DNA of 64,000 nucleotides, taken from assembly GCA_004208945.1 (NCBI GenBank), contig SGPE01000024.1:186001-250000 (forward strand). The letters run 5' to 3'. The notes under the pieces are model-generated. The model worked only from the letters and a program-made list of their open reading frames with translations. It was not told where the DNA came from and did not search any database. Below are positions 26,908 through 36,186 of this stretch, in pieces. The position numbers were made by a program, and so were the translations under genes. Numbering within the stretch: the stretch's first letter is position 1; each line of letters begins with the position of its first letter. Source of the stretch: Pseudoalteromonas sp. CO133X (GTDB lineage Bacteria; Pseudomonadota; Gammaproteobacteria; Enterobacterales; Alteromonadaceae).

Positions 26908-27611
26908 TAAGTACATTAATTGTTGATGATGAACCGCTAGCACGGGCCCGTATAAAACGCTTACTCGCAGCACATCCTCAATACGATGTGATAGCCGATG
27001 CTGAGAATGGTGAGTTGGCAGTTAAGTTATGCCAACAGTTACAACCTGATTTAGTACTCTTAGATATTAATATGCCAAAGTGCTCAGGAATGGACGTTGC
27101 TGCTGTGTTGAAACAGCTTACTATTCCACCTGCCGTGGTGTTTTTAACAGCACACCCTGAACATGCACTCGAAGCTTTCGAGCTTGCTGTTGATGGTTAT
27201 TTAGTAAAACCTGTTACAGCGGATGCATTATCGAAAACGCTGTCTCAACTGAGAAGATTAAATCGTGCCCAAGTGAGTAAAAGTGACGACCTTTATATTA
27301 GCTATCAACTTGCAGGGGTCATTAAGCGAGTGCATATTGAAGATTTAATTTGTTGTACGGCTGAGCAAAAATATACGCGTTTAACCTTTGACGGAGGCGA
27401 GGCCCTAGTCGAGCAAAGTTTGAAGCAGCTAGAGTTACAGTACCCAGCGCAATTAATGCGCATTCACCGTAATACATTGGTGAATAAAAACCGAATTTAC
27501 AGTATGACCCATGATGACGGTGTGCACTCGTTGATGCTAGATGGTGCGTCGACAAAATTCGTCATTAGTCGGCGTGAAGTAAAGACGGTTAAGGCTATTA
27601 TGGGTAAATAG
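26904..27611 (+). CDS. LytTR-family response regulator (AlgR-like)
   Basis: A 235-aa regulator with a receiver domain (Asp8-Asp9 pocket, phospho-acceptor Asp54 in LLDINMPKCSG, lysine in YLVKPVT) and a C-terminal LytTR DNA-binding domain from about 135 (EQKYTRLTFDGGEALVEQSL and MRIHRNTLVNK). It pairs with the upstream kinase through an ATGA overlap. In Pseudomonas AlgR activates the fimU-pilVWXY1Y2E operon. Here the next gene is pilV, and AlgR-type half sites stand in the gap, so control of the minor pilins is the natural inference. It is not alginate-related in this context. Confidence 0.92.
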   Translation: MISTLIVDDEPLARARIKRLLAAHPQYDVIADAENGELAVKLCQQLQPDLVLLDINMPKCSGMDVAAVLKQLTIPPAVVFLTAHPEHALEAFELAVDGYLVKPVTADALSKTLSQLRRLNRAQVSKSDDLYISYQLAGVIKRVHIEDLICCTAEQKYTRLTFDGGEALVEQSLKQLELQYPAQLMRIHRNTLVNKNRIYSMTHDDGVHSLMLDGASTKFVISRREVKTVKAIMGK

Positions 27612-27625
27612 CTTGGCTCAATGTA

Positions 27626-27654
27626 CCGCTTATCAATAAAAACGACCGTTCATC
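27626..27654 (+). promoter_or_regulatory. Candidate AlgR/LytTR tandem binding sites before pilV
   Basis: CCGTTCATC at 27646-27654 matches the AlgR motif CCGTTCGTC at 8 of 9 bases. A weaker copy, CCGCTTATC, starts exactly 20 bp upstream (27626-27634) in the same orientation. Direct repeats about two helical turns apart are usual for LytTR regulators. The sites lie about 70-100 bp before the pilV ATG. Confidence 0.55.
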
Positions 27655-27724
27655 CATTCTTATATTGCTATTTACTGACCCCATCTTATGCTTAATCTAT
27701 GGAAAAGTATGAGTTGAATTCATC

Positions 27725-28273
27725 ATGTTAAACAAATCACAAGCCCAAGGCTTTACGCTAATCGAAGTGCTTATTGCTTTTGTGATCTTGAGTTTTGGTT
27801 TACTCGGGGCTGTGGCACTTCAAGCAAAGGCAAAGCAAGCGAGTTTTGACTCAATGCAGCGTGCAGCGGCTATTGCATTGGGTAACGATATTATCCAGCG
27901 AATGCGTGCAAACGATACGGCAGGATTTGCAGGTCGTTACAACGGAACATTAACCAGTGACACACCATTAAATACTAATTTACAGTGCTTTAATAACGCT
28001 TGCTCTGCAGAGCAAGTGGCAGCACTTGATAAACAGCAGTGGGTGAGAGCTATTCAAGCGCGTGAGAATACGGGCGCTTTAGACGATGCAACCGTGTGTA
28101 TAAATGCAGCGTCGCTGGGCACAGCAAATGAATTTAATATTGAAGTGGTTATCAGTTGGCAAGGACGTCAAGAGATCAAAGCAAACAGCGATACAGCAGC
28201 GGTTGATTGCGGCGCATTGAATGATAAACGACGCTTAATTGTACTTGAAAGTTATATATATCTAAGGTCTTGA
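27725..28273 (+). CDS. pilV: Type IV pilus minor pilin PilV
   Basis: A 182-aa minor pilin with a class III prepilin leader: a short polar start, cleavage after Gly in QGFTLIEVLIAFVILSFGLL with Glu5 retained, then a hydrophobic N-terminal helix. The globular part has four cysteines (QCFNNACS, VCINA, VDCG) that may form disulfides. PilV with PilW, PilX and PilE forms the priming complex at the pilus tip together with PilY1 (family knowledge). It is the first gene of pilV-W-X-Y1-E, 113 bp after the LytTR regulator. Confidence 0.92.
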   Translation: MLNKSQAQGFTLIEVLIAFVILSFGLLGAVALQAKAKQASFDSMQRAAAIALGNDIIQRMRANDTAGFAGRYNGTLTSDTPLNTNLQCFNNACSAEQVAALDKQQWVRAIQARENTGALDDATVCINAASLGTANEFNIEVVISWQGRQEIKANSDTAAVDCGALNDKRRLIVLESYIYLRS

Positions 28274-28274
28274 T

Positions 28275-29264
28275 ATGAAAAAGCATATTGGCTTTACATT
28301 GGTCGAAATGATGGTTGCACTGTTTATAGGTGGCCTGGTGTTGGGCGGAGTCATGTTTACTTATTTGAGCATGAAAGTCACAACCCGAGACACAATGACA
28401 ATAGGCGAGCTTCAAGAAACAGGCCGCCTTGCAATCAATATAATGCAGCGTGACATTGAGCAAATAGGTTTTTGGGGAACATATTACGAAAAATCAATGA
28501 CATCTGAAAATACGGATACTTTAACCAATCCTGGTAACGATTGTTTTGGGGGGCTCAATAACGGCAGTTTCCCTGATGCGGCATCCGTTACTAACTTTCG
28601 CTCTGTTTATGCGGTAAATACAACCGATAATACCGCATTAAGCTGCATTAATAATGCAAAAAAAGATACCGACGTTCTGCAAGTAAAGTTTTTAGAAGGC
28701 TTAGAGATAGCACCTGCTGATACAAACAATAATTTTTACTATTTTATTGCTGAACAAGATCGAGGTGAGTTTCGTCGGGGCCCAGTTGATGCTGCGAGCA
28801 TAAGTGGTAATGCGACTGTATGGCGGTATCGTCATCATGTTTACTATATTTCTGAGCAAACATTCACCATCAATGAACAGCAAGTTTCTGTACCTGTACT
28901 GATGCGCAAACGATTAAGACCTGGCTCCGGAATGGTGACCGAAACCATTATGGAAGGTGTTGAAGACATACGTTTTGTATTTGGCCTAGATACAACAAAT
29001 AACAGCCGGGTTGATACCTACAAAAGCATTGAAAATATGACTAATTCTGATTGGGAAAATCGTCAAAGTATTTTAACCGTTCAAGTCTTTTTACTCACAA
29101 GGTCGTTAATACCTGATGCAAATCTAAAGTTGCAAAATCAAACCTACACGCTGGGCGAAGATGCAAATAAGCGAGAGCTTACATTTAATGATAACTTCAG
29201 GCGTGCATTGTTCACCACGACGATCCGCTTAAATAATGTTGGAGCAAACCTATGGCGCATTTAG
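28275..29264 (+). CDS. pilW: Type IV pilus minor pilin PilW
   Basis: A 329-aa large minor pilin with a prepilin leader MKKHIG before FTLVEMMVALFIGGLVLGG, Glu5 present. The remaining sequence matches the PilW family, with the region IQRD-like NIMQRDIEQIGFWG and a C-terminal block ending RALFTTTIRLNNVG, where the 'R...TTIRLRN' pattern is typical. It starts two bases after pilV and overlaps pilX by 13 nt, showing tight operon packing. PilW is usually the bulkiest of the four minor pilins and sits beside PilX near PilY1. Confidence 0.92.
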   Translation: MKKHIGFTLVEMMVALFIGGLVLGGVMFTYLSMKVTTRDTMTIGELQETGRLAINIMQRDIEQIGFWGTYYEKSMTSENTDTLTNPGNDCFGGLNNGSFPDAASVTNFRSVYAVNTTDNTALSCINNAKKDTDVLQVKFLEGLEIAPADTNNNFYYFIAEQDRGEFRRGPVDAASISGNATVWRYRHHVYYISEQTFTINEQQVSVPVLMRKRLRPGSGMVTETIMEGVEDIRFVFGLDTTNNSRVDTYKSIENMTNSDWENRQSILTVQVFLLTRSLIPDANLKLQNQTYTLGEDANKRELTFNDNFRRALFTTTIRLNNVGANLWRI

Positions 29265-29734
29265 TATCGATAAAAAAACAGCAAGGTGTTGTGCTGATTG
29301 TTGCCTTGATTATGGTTGTAGCTGTAACTGGAATAGCGGTTACTTTAATGAGTAGCAGTAGCATTGATATAAAAATTACGAATGCGGCTCAAGAGCGGGA
29401 TGCCGCAGAGAACAAACTCATCGGTATTGTTCAAGAGGTCATTGCAAAAGAAGCGCTTGAAGACGGTAAAAGTGCATTTTTGTTGAAACCCGCAAAAATA
29501 CCCGCTGAAGGTTTTAAAATGAACAAAGTTGATAATGAGACAAGCACACTTAAAAATATGAACAAAGGGCCATCAGCACTACTTTGCCCACGTAAATTTG
29601 ATCCGACCCCTGGTATTGTTTGTAATATGGTGCAAATTGACACAAGCCTTACTTATGGTTCCAAGAGCAAGCACACATTAACCGTTGTCACAGGTGTTGC
29701 CCAAGAGATGGCGAACGTGAATTCGGGTAGCTAA
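29252..29734 (+). CDS. pilX: Type IV pilus minor pilin PilX
   Basis: A 160-aa protein with the PilX N-terminal domain: QQG before VVLIVALIMVVAVTGIAV, then SSSSIDIKITNAAQERDAAEN. As in other PilX proteins the residue five after the cleavage site is not glutamate, in contrast with the other pilins here. Two cysteines (LLCPRKFD, IVCNM) lie late in the sequence. It is shorter than some PilX proteins (about 195 aa), but both ends look intact. The start overlaps pilW, and pilY1 begins 11 nt downstream after a GGAG site. Confidence 0.88.
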   Translation: MAHLVSIKKQQGVVLIVALIMVVAVTGIAVTLMSSSSIDIKITNAAQERDAAENKLIGIVQEVIAKEALEDGKSAFLLKPAKIPAEGFKMNKVDNETSTLKNMNKGPSALLCPRKFDPTPGIVCNMVQIDTSLTYGSKSKHTLTVVTGVAQEMANVNSGS

Positions 29735-29744
29735 CTGGAGATTT

Positions 29745-32700
29745 ATGATGAAAATTAAACGTTTAACTCGCAGTATACTGCTCGGTTTCATAACGCTATC
29801 TGGCATGTCGGTGCAAGCAGAAGATATTGAGCTCTATGTTAACCATAATGTAGATTTAGATGAGAGACCACGCGTTCTGATTGTGTTTGACACGTCAGGT
29901 AGTATGGCATTTTCAACAGCCACAGGTAACAGTTGTGGCTATAACTATTATACTGGCTACGTAGTATGTCCTGATAGTCGCTTAGGGGTTGCACAGGGTG
30001 CAATTACCAGCTTGGTTGATGACAATGACGATATTGATTTTGGTCTGATGAGATTTAATGGTACAGAAGGGGGCTATGTACTCGCAGGTATTGGCTCATC
30101 GACATCACTTTTAAAGCAAACTCTTTCAGCTCTCCCTGCTGATGGTGGTACGCCCTTAACGGAGACATTATGGGAAGCATATCTCTATATTACAGGGCAA
30201 AGCGTATTTTATGGACAAAACGTCAGTGAAGTCCAGCGTGACACAACTATTGAAACAAGGGTTCAATCAGGACCGTGGTGGCGACCTAGGTATAGCTATA
30301 CTTATAACTCACCTTTTGATACTACAGAAGAAGCCAAACGTTGTGATAATTCAGTTAACGTTATTTATATGACCGATGGGGATCCTTCTGCTGACCAAGA
30401 TGGTGAGCAAAATAGTAATATTAGCGCTTTGTATAACACTCATTTTAATCAATATCTATCTAGTACAGACAAAATAGCCGGTGTATACCTACACAAGCTT
30501 GCTCAGATTATTCACGGTACTGAGGATGTTGACGTGGATTTATTTCCTTCAACACCAGATATTCATGAAACAGGGCGAGTTTACACAATCGGTTTTGGTA
30601 GCGGTATGAGTAATAATGGTAAGCGCTTACTATCAGAGACTGCAAAGCTAGGGGGCGGACAATACCTACATGCCAATACCTCTGAGCAACTATCGCAGGC
30701 ACTTAAAAACACCATAACCCAAATTCGTGAAGTAAACGATAGTTTTACCTCTCCGTCCATCGCGAGTAATAACGTTGATCAAACTCGTAGCCGTGAAGAT
30801 ATTTATTATGCGATGTTTTATCCAGAAACAGGTGCTCGTTGGCGAGGTAATCTAAAAAAACTAAAAGTGTCTGGTGAACAAATTGTTGATTCGACAGGTA
30901 AACCAGCTTTAAATGAAGACGGGCTTATATCAAATAAAGCACGTACATATTGGCTACCAGATAACGAAGAAGCTGACGGTAACACAGTGCAACGGGGTGG
31001 TGTTAACTTGCTGTTGAGCAGTCTTGCAAGTCGAAAACTTTATACTGATGCAGGCTCGTCAGCTTTAATCAGCTTCACGAAAAGTAATGTATCTAATGCG
31101 CTTGGCGGAGATGATAAAGCGGCAGCTGCATTTGGAGTGGATAAGTCTCAATTACAAAAAACGATTGATTGGGCAAGGGGAATCGATGTTGATAATGAGG
31201 ATGAAGATGCATCTTCAATTGATCAACGCCAAGATATTTTCGGTGACCCACTGCACTCAAAGCCTGTGACAATAGATTATGGTAATGACGATATACGTAT
31301 TCTAATTGGCACCAACGCAGGTTTTATGCATCTTTTCCAAGATAAAAATGACGTGCTAAAAGAAAGCTGGGCATTTATGCCAAGTAGCTTATATAAAATA
31401 GTGAAACCGTTAAGAGATAATCAGTCCAACACAAAAGTGTACGGCGTCGATGGTCCTATTTCAGTGTTCTTTGATGATAAAAACGGTGATGGGATTGTTA
31501 ACGGTAGTGACCGCGTGTGGGCTTTCTTTGGCTTTAGACGCGGCGGTAGTTACTATTATGGTCTTGATATCACTAACCCTGACTCACCAAGCCTTATGTG
31601 GAATGGGCCTATTGTGGGTGGTTCTGCTGATTTTAAAGAGCTTGGCCAATCTTGGTCTAAACCGACGGTGACCTATATAAATCTAGAAGGGTACGAAGAT
31701 CGTCCATTGCTGGTTTTTGGAGCAGGTTATGATACCAATAAAGATAATGTTATTCGTACTGCTGATAACAAAGGCCGAGGTATTTATATTGTCGATGCAC
31801 AAACGGGTAAAAAGGTATGGGCACTCACGCCAGCTGAAAATGGTTTTCAAGGAAATCACAGCATAGCCTCAGACATAACAACACTGGACTCTGACTATGA
31901 TGGCTACGTTGACCGTTTATACGCCACTGATACCGGTGGCAATGTCTGGCGCGTAGATATGCCTTCAAATACTCCTAACGACTCGAAACAGCCATGGACT
32001 CATTTTAAACTAGCAAGTCTAGGCAATACTTTATCGACACAAGATCGTCGTTTCTTCTATAAACCGTCAGTGGCCAGAACAGTATTCAGCAAAGTGACAA
32101 AAACAACGGTAAATGGCCAATCGACAATTGCCCGTCTGGACACTCCGTATGATGCGGTATTAATTGGTAGCGGCAATCGCTCAAAGCCTACAGCCACCAC
32201 GGCGAACGATCAGCTTTATATGATCCGTGATATCAATACAACTACACAATCGTTCCAAGGTAGTAACGTCCCCGTCGCCATTACGCAATCAGACTTAATG
32301 AATATGGATTCAGACCCATTTGGTAATGCATTAGACGATATCGATGAATTTACAGAGCTTGAAGTTGAGTTGTCTGAGTATTACGGTTGGTACTACAACT
32401 TACCTGCTGCCGGTGAGAAGTCACTGGCTGCTAGCACGGTGATTGGTGGTGTTGCTTATTTTACAAGTTATACTCCTTCTTCTGCTACTGAAACGGTAAA
32501 CCAGTGCTCATTAACTGGTGGGGCAGGTGGCCTGTATGCATTTCATTTGCATTATGGCACCAAGGTTTATGACGAATTAAAATTTACTACATCAAATGAT
32601 GTACCAGATACGCCACAGTTATACTTTGGTGTTGGTGATAGTTGTGTTGATAGAAATAACAATGGTTTTTGTGATGATTTATCTGATACTGAAAACCCTG

Positions 32701-32933
32701 ACGTAATTAAAGATACAAATATAAAAGTGGAAGAAAAAAGCCAGTTTATGACCATAGGCCCTGGTATTAAAGGTCAGCAGAACCCATTCAAAGTTAAAAA
32801 AATAGTCGGGCCAAATCTCACTCAAGAAGATGGTAAAATTAAGCTTGTAAGCGATACAGATCCTGTTGGCTTTGGCTTCGAAACACAACAAACCTATATT
32901 TATAAGCGAGAAGTAAATGATAAAAGTCAATAA
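29745..32933 (+). CDS. pilY1: Type IV pilus tip adhesin/biogenesis protein PilY1
   Basis: A 1062-aa secreted protein with signal peptide (cleaved near QA-E26). A von Willebrand A-like domain begins at about 40, with the metal-ion site DTSGS at residues 49-53. The C-terminal half is a PilY1 beta-propeller. A calcium-binding loop D-K-N-G-D-G-I-V-N lies at about 578-586, placed like the Ca site that controls twitching in Pseudomonas PilY1. A second EF-hand-like [10 protein letters not shown] lies near 969. PilY1 caps the pilus and acts in adhesion and mechanosensing (family knowledge). ATG 29745 is followed by a second ATG that is better spaced from GGAG. It overlaps pilE by 17 nt. Confidence 0.95.
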   Translation: MMKIKRLTRSILLGFITLSGMSVQAEDIELYVNHNVDLDERPRVLIVFDTSGSMAFSTATGNSCGYNYYTGYVVCPDSRLGVAQGAITSLVDDNDDIDFGLMRFNGTEGGYVLAGIGSSTSLLKQTLSALPADGGTPLTETLWEAYLYITGQSVFYGQNVSEVQRDTTIETRVQSGPWWRPRYSYTYNSPFDTTEEAKRCDNSVNVIYMTDGDPSADQDGEQNSNISALYNTHFNQYLSSTDKIAGVYLHKLAQIIHGTEDVDVDLFPSTPDIHETGRVYTIGFGSGMSNNGKRLLSETAKLGGGQYLHANTSEQLSQALKNTITQIREVNDSFTSPSIASNNVDQTRSREDIYYAMFYPETGARWRGNLKKLKVSGEQIVDSTGKPALNEDGLISNKARTYWLPDNEEADGNTVQRGGVNLLLSSLASRKLYTDAGSSALISFTKSNVSNALGGDDKAAAAFGVDKSQLQKTIDWARGIDVDNEDEDASSIDQRQDIFGDPLHSKPVTIDYGNDDIRILIGTNAGFMHLFQDKNDVLKESWAFMPSSLYKIVKPLRDNQSNTKVYGVDGPISVFFDDKNGDGIVNGSDRVWAFFGFRRGGSYYYGLDITNPDSPSLMWNGPIVGGSADFKELGQSWSKPTVTYINLEGYEDRPLLVFGAGYDTNKDNVIRTADNKGRGIYIVDAQTGKKVWALTPAENGFQGNHSIASDITTLDSDYDGYVDRLYATDTGGNVWRVDMPSNTPNDSKQPWTHFKLASLGNTLSTQDRRFFYKPSVARTVFSKVTKTTVNGQSTIARLDTPYDAVLIGSGNRSKPTATTANDQLYMIRDINTTTQSFQGSNVPVAITQSDLMNMDSDPFGNALDDIDEFTELEVELSEYYGWYYNLPAAGEKSLAASTVIGGVAYFTSYTPSSATETVNQCSLTGGAGGLYAFHLHYGTKVYDELKFTTSNDVPDTPQLYFGVGDSCVDRNNNGFCDDLSDTENPDVIKDTNIKVEEKSQFMTIGPGIKGQQNPFKVKKIVGPNLTQEDGKIKLVSDTDPVGFGFETQQTYIYKREVNDKSQ

Positions 32934-33339
32934 AGCGAACGCTGGCTTTACACTGATAGAGCTCATGATAACAGTGGCTATTTTGGGAATTATCGCCAGT
33001 ATTGCCTTGCCTAGTTATTTTCAGCACGTCAAACGCACAGCCAGGACAGAAGCTATAACGGCATTATTAGATGCTGCAAATAAGCAGGAGCAATTCTTTG
33101 TTGATAATAGAGAATATACAACTGTGCTGGCTAATTTAGGTGTTGCAAGTCAAACTGAGAATAATTTCTATACGATGTCTGTGACTGTTGATAACGATGC
33201 GGGGACATTTGAGTTTACCGCAACACCTGCATCGGGACCTGTGCTACAAGATACCGAATGTACTTCTTTATCAATCTCAGATACCGGATTAAAGACCTCG
33301 AAAGGCTCAGCAAATGCGAAAGAGTGCTGGGGCCGATAA
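32917..33339 (+). CDS. pilE: Type IV pilus minor pilin PilE
   Basis: A 140-aa PilE with prepilin cleavage after NAG in front of [21 protein letters not shown], Glu5 present. The family motif [15 protein letters not shown] follows and a C-terminal disulfide loop is closed by [10 protein letters not shown] and AKECWGR. The start lies inside the end of pilY1 (17-nt overlap). It is the last gene of the pilV operon. A clear rho-independent terminator for this strand lies about 70 bp downstream, inside the opposing fimT gene. In Pseudomonas pilE is likewise the last gene of its operon. Confidence 0.92.
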   Translation: MIKVNKANAGFTLIELMITVAILGIIASIALPSYFQHVKRTARTEAITALLDAANKQEQFFVDNREYTTVLANLGVASQTENNFYTMSVTVDNDAGTFEFTATPASGPVLQDTECTSLSISDTGLKTSKGSANAKECWGR

Positions 33340-33346
33340 AAAGAGC

Positions 33347-33895
33347 CTATAACTGGCACTTATCAGTATCTTTTAAACGAGTACGGCCGGTAAAACTTAA
33401 CGAAATAGCAAGCCCTTTCAGGCTTGCTTTTTTGTACTCAGGGCAATAGATAAAAGTGCCGTTATTAAAGCCCATAGGGGTACCATTAGGCCTAAAAGTA
33501 ATAGCATGTCGAGGGTAAGTGAGTTGATCAAGTCTGTTAACTGCCTCTAGCTCAAGGATGATTGTATCGTTACTATCAAGTACACCAATTTCATTATTAT
33601 CTACAAATACGGTGAGTGATTTGTGCCAGTAGTCCTTGTTACAGTGATTATCTTTTAGAGCACAAAATGTTATGAATGCATCGTTGGTTTGTGCATTATG
33701 ACGGCTTATCCCCAGCGCACGCCTAATCTCTTGCATTTTGTTTTCTAGGCGATTTTTGGCAAGCAAAGGGGTATATTCAAATAATGCAATATTAAGAAGA
33801 ATAGCTAAAATAGACAACACAACTAAGCTTTCTATAAGTGTTGTGCCTTTTAATTTCCACCAATACGTTTTTGTCTCCATCCGTGAAGATCTCAT
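33347..33895 (-). CDS. GspH/FimT-family pseudopilin, first copy
   Basis: A 182-aa pseudopilin. The prepilin leader is unusually long and basic, with cleavage expected after KG in front of TTLIESLVVLSILAILLNIAL, with Glu5 present. The GspH/FimT features follow: KNRLENKMQEIRRALGISRHNAQ, FITFCALKDNHC, and a late GTFIYCPEYKKASLKGLAIS that matches the FimT/FimU C-terminus. In Pseudomonas, fimT and fimU precede pilV on the same strand; here two copies face the operon. The ATG at 33895 is taken, though an ATG 15 bases in is possible. The gene ends 8 bp from pilE and contains the pilE-side terminator. Confidence 0.86.
   Translation of the reverse strand: MRSSRMETKTYWWKLKGTTLIESLVVLSILAILLNIALFEYTPLLAKNRLENKMQEIRRALGISRHNAQTNDAFITFCALKDNHCNKDYWHKSLTVFVDNNEIGVLDSNDTIILELEAVNRLDQLTYPRHAITFRPNGTPMGFNNGTFIYCPEYKKASLKGLAISLSFTGRTRLKDTDKCQL
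33407..33433 (+). terminator. Terminator of the pil operon, inside the opposing fimT gene
   Basis: Plus-strand AGCAAGCC-CTTTCA-GGCTTGCT followed by T-rich sequence. Perfect 8-bp stem. It would end the pilV-E transcript about 70-95 bp after the pilE stop, within the coding sequence of the antisense fimT gene. Confidence 0.8.
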
Positions 33896-33951
33896 TTATT
33901 ATAGTTTCTTCAACTATATTCATGTCCCTTTATTGGTGTCAAATAAGTTGC

Positions 33952-34500
33952 TTAATTACAGCTTTTAGTCGTATTTCCATTATATAAAGCAGTCCCTGAT
34001 TGAGTCACCGTAAGCTCTTTATTGTTATCTCCGTCTGCTTTTGAAGGGCAATAGATAAAAGCGCCAGCAGTTGTTGTGAGCATCCCGCTTGTATCAAAGA
34101 TTAATGAATTACCACCTGAAAATTGGAGCCTACTGCTAGTTGGAAGCTCTTTCATTACTCTGAGAATAATGTCACCTACCCTAGGGTTATAGACTCCATT
34201 TTGATTTGAGTCAAAGTACACAAAAACGCTCCCTTGGTTCCAGTCGTTTAGGCATGGAACGCGTTGATTGTTTTCAATTCTTGAAGTATTTCCACTACAC
34301 ACAACGACTAAAGAGTCAGAGCTGGTGGCTTTGGCTCTTGCGAAACTAATATTACGTTTTAATTCTTGAAGATAGCTTTCAGCACGATCTTTTTCGAGTA
34401 GATCAGAACTATCCCACAATGCTATAACAGCGATAATACCCACTATTGCGATAGTGACCATAAGCTCTAAAAGCGTAAAACCTTGTTGTGATGATTTCAT
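33952..34500 (-). CDS. GspH/FimT-family pseudopilin, second copy
   Basis: A 182-aa pseudopilin of the FimT/FimU type. Prepilin leader MKSSQQG precedes FTLLELMVTIAIVGIIAVIAL, Glu5 present. GspH features include LQELKRNISFARAKATSSDS, VVCSGNTS, an FVYFDSNQNGVYN segment and the late AGAFIYCPSKADGDNNKELT. The ATG at 34498-34500 is preferred over the upstream ATG at 34527 because it gives a normal leader length. It is 56 bp upstream of the other fimT copy and read the same way, so they likely share a promoter. Which of the two is FimU-like cannot be decided by eye. Confidence 0.87.
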   Translation of the reverse strand: MKSSQQGFTLLELMVTIAIVGIIAVIALWDSSDLLEKDRAESYLQELKRNISFARAKATSSDSLVVVCSGNTSRIENNQRVPCLNDWNQGSVFVYFDSNQNGVYNPRVGDIILRVMKELPTSSRLQFSGGNSLIFDTSGMLTTTAGAFIYCPSKADGDNNKELTVTQSGTALYNGNTTKSCN

Positions 34501-34624
34501 TGTTGTCTCTATTATCAAACCCCTCATTTAATAATATCATGATTGCTGATTTAATCACCGAAATTCATAGCTTTGTTTGCCATCAGAGTCGGTATTGTCT
34601 AAAATCGAGGCAATTAAGAAATAA

Positions 34625-34978
<354 letters not shown>

Positions 34979-34982
34979 TTAG

Positions 34983-35246
34983 TATACCCAAGCCACCTCA
35001 AGATGCAGAATTCAGCGTTTCACAGGTGCTTAATATCAAGGCGTTACTTTGCAAGAATGGTAGTCCCTTTTAAGAAGTAACAACGATGAGAGTAAGTGCC
35101 TGTGAGCGCCCAAAGGGTTGGTTTAAAAGCGATTTATACTGCGTTATTGATTTTAACAATAGAACCACTATTACTTGCAATCAATGCCTTGCCTAAATCG
35201 CTTTTAATTCCAACTGAAACTCGCACCTTGAGGTGGTTTGGGTATA
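34983..35246. repeat. MITE-like palindromic repeat with 24-bp terminal inverted repeats
   Basis: A 264-bp non-coding element. Its ends, 34983-35006 and 35223-35246, are inverted copies that match at 22 of 24 positions, starting TATACCCAA and ending TTGGGTATA. Inside are two nested hairpins. The left one pairs 35015-35031 with 35094-35109 and, within it, GTTACTT (35043-35049) with AAGTAAC (35075-35081). The right one pairs a perfect 14-mer, 35123-35136 with 35194-35207. The outermost TA may be the target duplication. A 64-codon frame through it looks non-coding. It lacks a transposase, so it would be moved in trans or act as a structured RNA or boundary element. Confidence 0.75.
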
Positions 35247-35263
35247 TTCGATCGCAAATATTA

Positions 35264-35288
35264 AAAAAGGCGCCTTTGGCGCCTTTTT
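35264..35288. terminator. Bidirectional terminator after bamD
   Basis: AAAAAGGCGCC-TTT-GGCGCCTTTTT, a perfectly symmetric hairpin 16 bp beyond the bamD stop, reading leftward. Confidence 0.9.
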
Positions 35289-35303
35289 AGTTTTCAATCA
35301 ATT

Positions 35304-36062
35304 TTAACGATTATTCGCTTCTCGCGTTGCTTTAGCATGTTCACTTAGTTCAGGTAAGCCAAGTTTATCGTAGCTTTTTACCATGATCTCAAGAGCTTGA
35401 TCTAAGTAGCTACTTTGTGAATAATGCTCAACTACATATTTACCGCGGTTTGCAGCAGCAAGGTAAGCCTCGCGCTCATAATAGTATTGCGCTACTTTTA
35501 ATTCATAGCGTGCCATTTTATTTAAAAGCCATACCAAACGTTTTTTAGCTTCTGGGGCATAAGCGCTATCAGGGAAGCGTTTTAGTAGTGTTGACAAGTC
35601 AGTAAATGCAACACGAGTACGATTTGCGTCTCTGTCAGCGCGGTCTACACCAAAATATTCCTGAAATGCATTTTCATCCGCTTTAATATTAACTAAGCCA
35701 CGCATGTAATACATGTAATCTAAGTCTTTGTGATTTGGATTAAGGCGAATAAAGCGATCAATAGTTGCCAGTGCCTGCTCGGTATTTCCTGATTGATAAT
35801 GTGCATACACTAAGTCCATTTGCACTTGTTTTGACAAAGGTCCAAATGGATAGCGTGAATCAATTGCGCTTAAAAGTTCAATTGCACGGGCATAAAGACC
35901 TGAGTCTAATGTTTCTTTTGCATCTTCGTATAAAGCTTGCGCAGATTTATTAGGAACGCGTTGTATATCTTCTTGATCAGGCGCTGATGAACAGGCACCT
36001 AAGCCAAGTAATGAAACTGAAAAAACTATGGCGAACGCACGTTTCCCTATTTTATTTATCAT
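35304..36062 (-). CDS. bamD: Outer membrane assembly lipoprotein BamD
   Basis: Essential BAM-complex lipoprotein of 252 aa. The lipobox is LGAC (Cys24) after a signal peptide beginning MINKIGKRAFAIVFSVSLLG. Tetratricopeptide-like repeats follow, with characteristic LYEDAKETLDSGLYARAIELL, SRYPFGPLSKQVQMDLVYAHY and KRFPDSAYAPEAKKR segments. It scaffolds BamA with the other lipoproteins; BamE is encoded near 59.7 kb. It is divergent from rluD, an arrangement shared with many gammaproteobacteria, and has a strong terminator behind it. Confidence 0.96.
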   Translation of the reverse strand: MINKIGKRAFAIVFSVSLLGLGACSSAPDQEDIQRVPNKSAQALYEDAKETLDSGLYARAIELLSAIDSRYPFGPLSKQVQMDLVYAHYQSGNTEQALATIDRFIRLNPNHKDLDYMYYMRGLVNIKADENAFQEYFGVDRADRDANRTRVAFTDLSTLLKRFPDSAYAPEAKKRLVWLLNKMARYELKVAQYYYEREAYLAAANRGKYVVEHYSQSSYLDQALEIMVKSYDKLGLPELSEHAKATREANNR

Positions 36063-36186
36063 TTTATTTATTACCTTTGATGTCTTCGGCTAGGCCAAGT
36101 GAGGAAAACCGAGTAAACTATACGTATTAAAGCGATTCTAACCCAGTCGAGCAAAGCTTGCACTGGTAAATTGGGTAAAGTTACTA

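Noticed and set aside
33258..33449. 63-codon rightward frame across the end of pilE and fimT
   Set aside because: It overlaps two certain genes and contains the terminator; no start signal.
35096..35290. 64-codon frame across the repeat element
   Set aside because: It lies inside the palindromic element and its terminator and has no ribosome-binding site.
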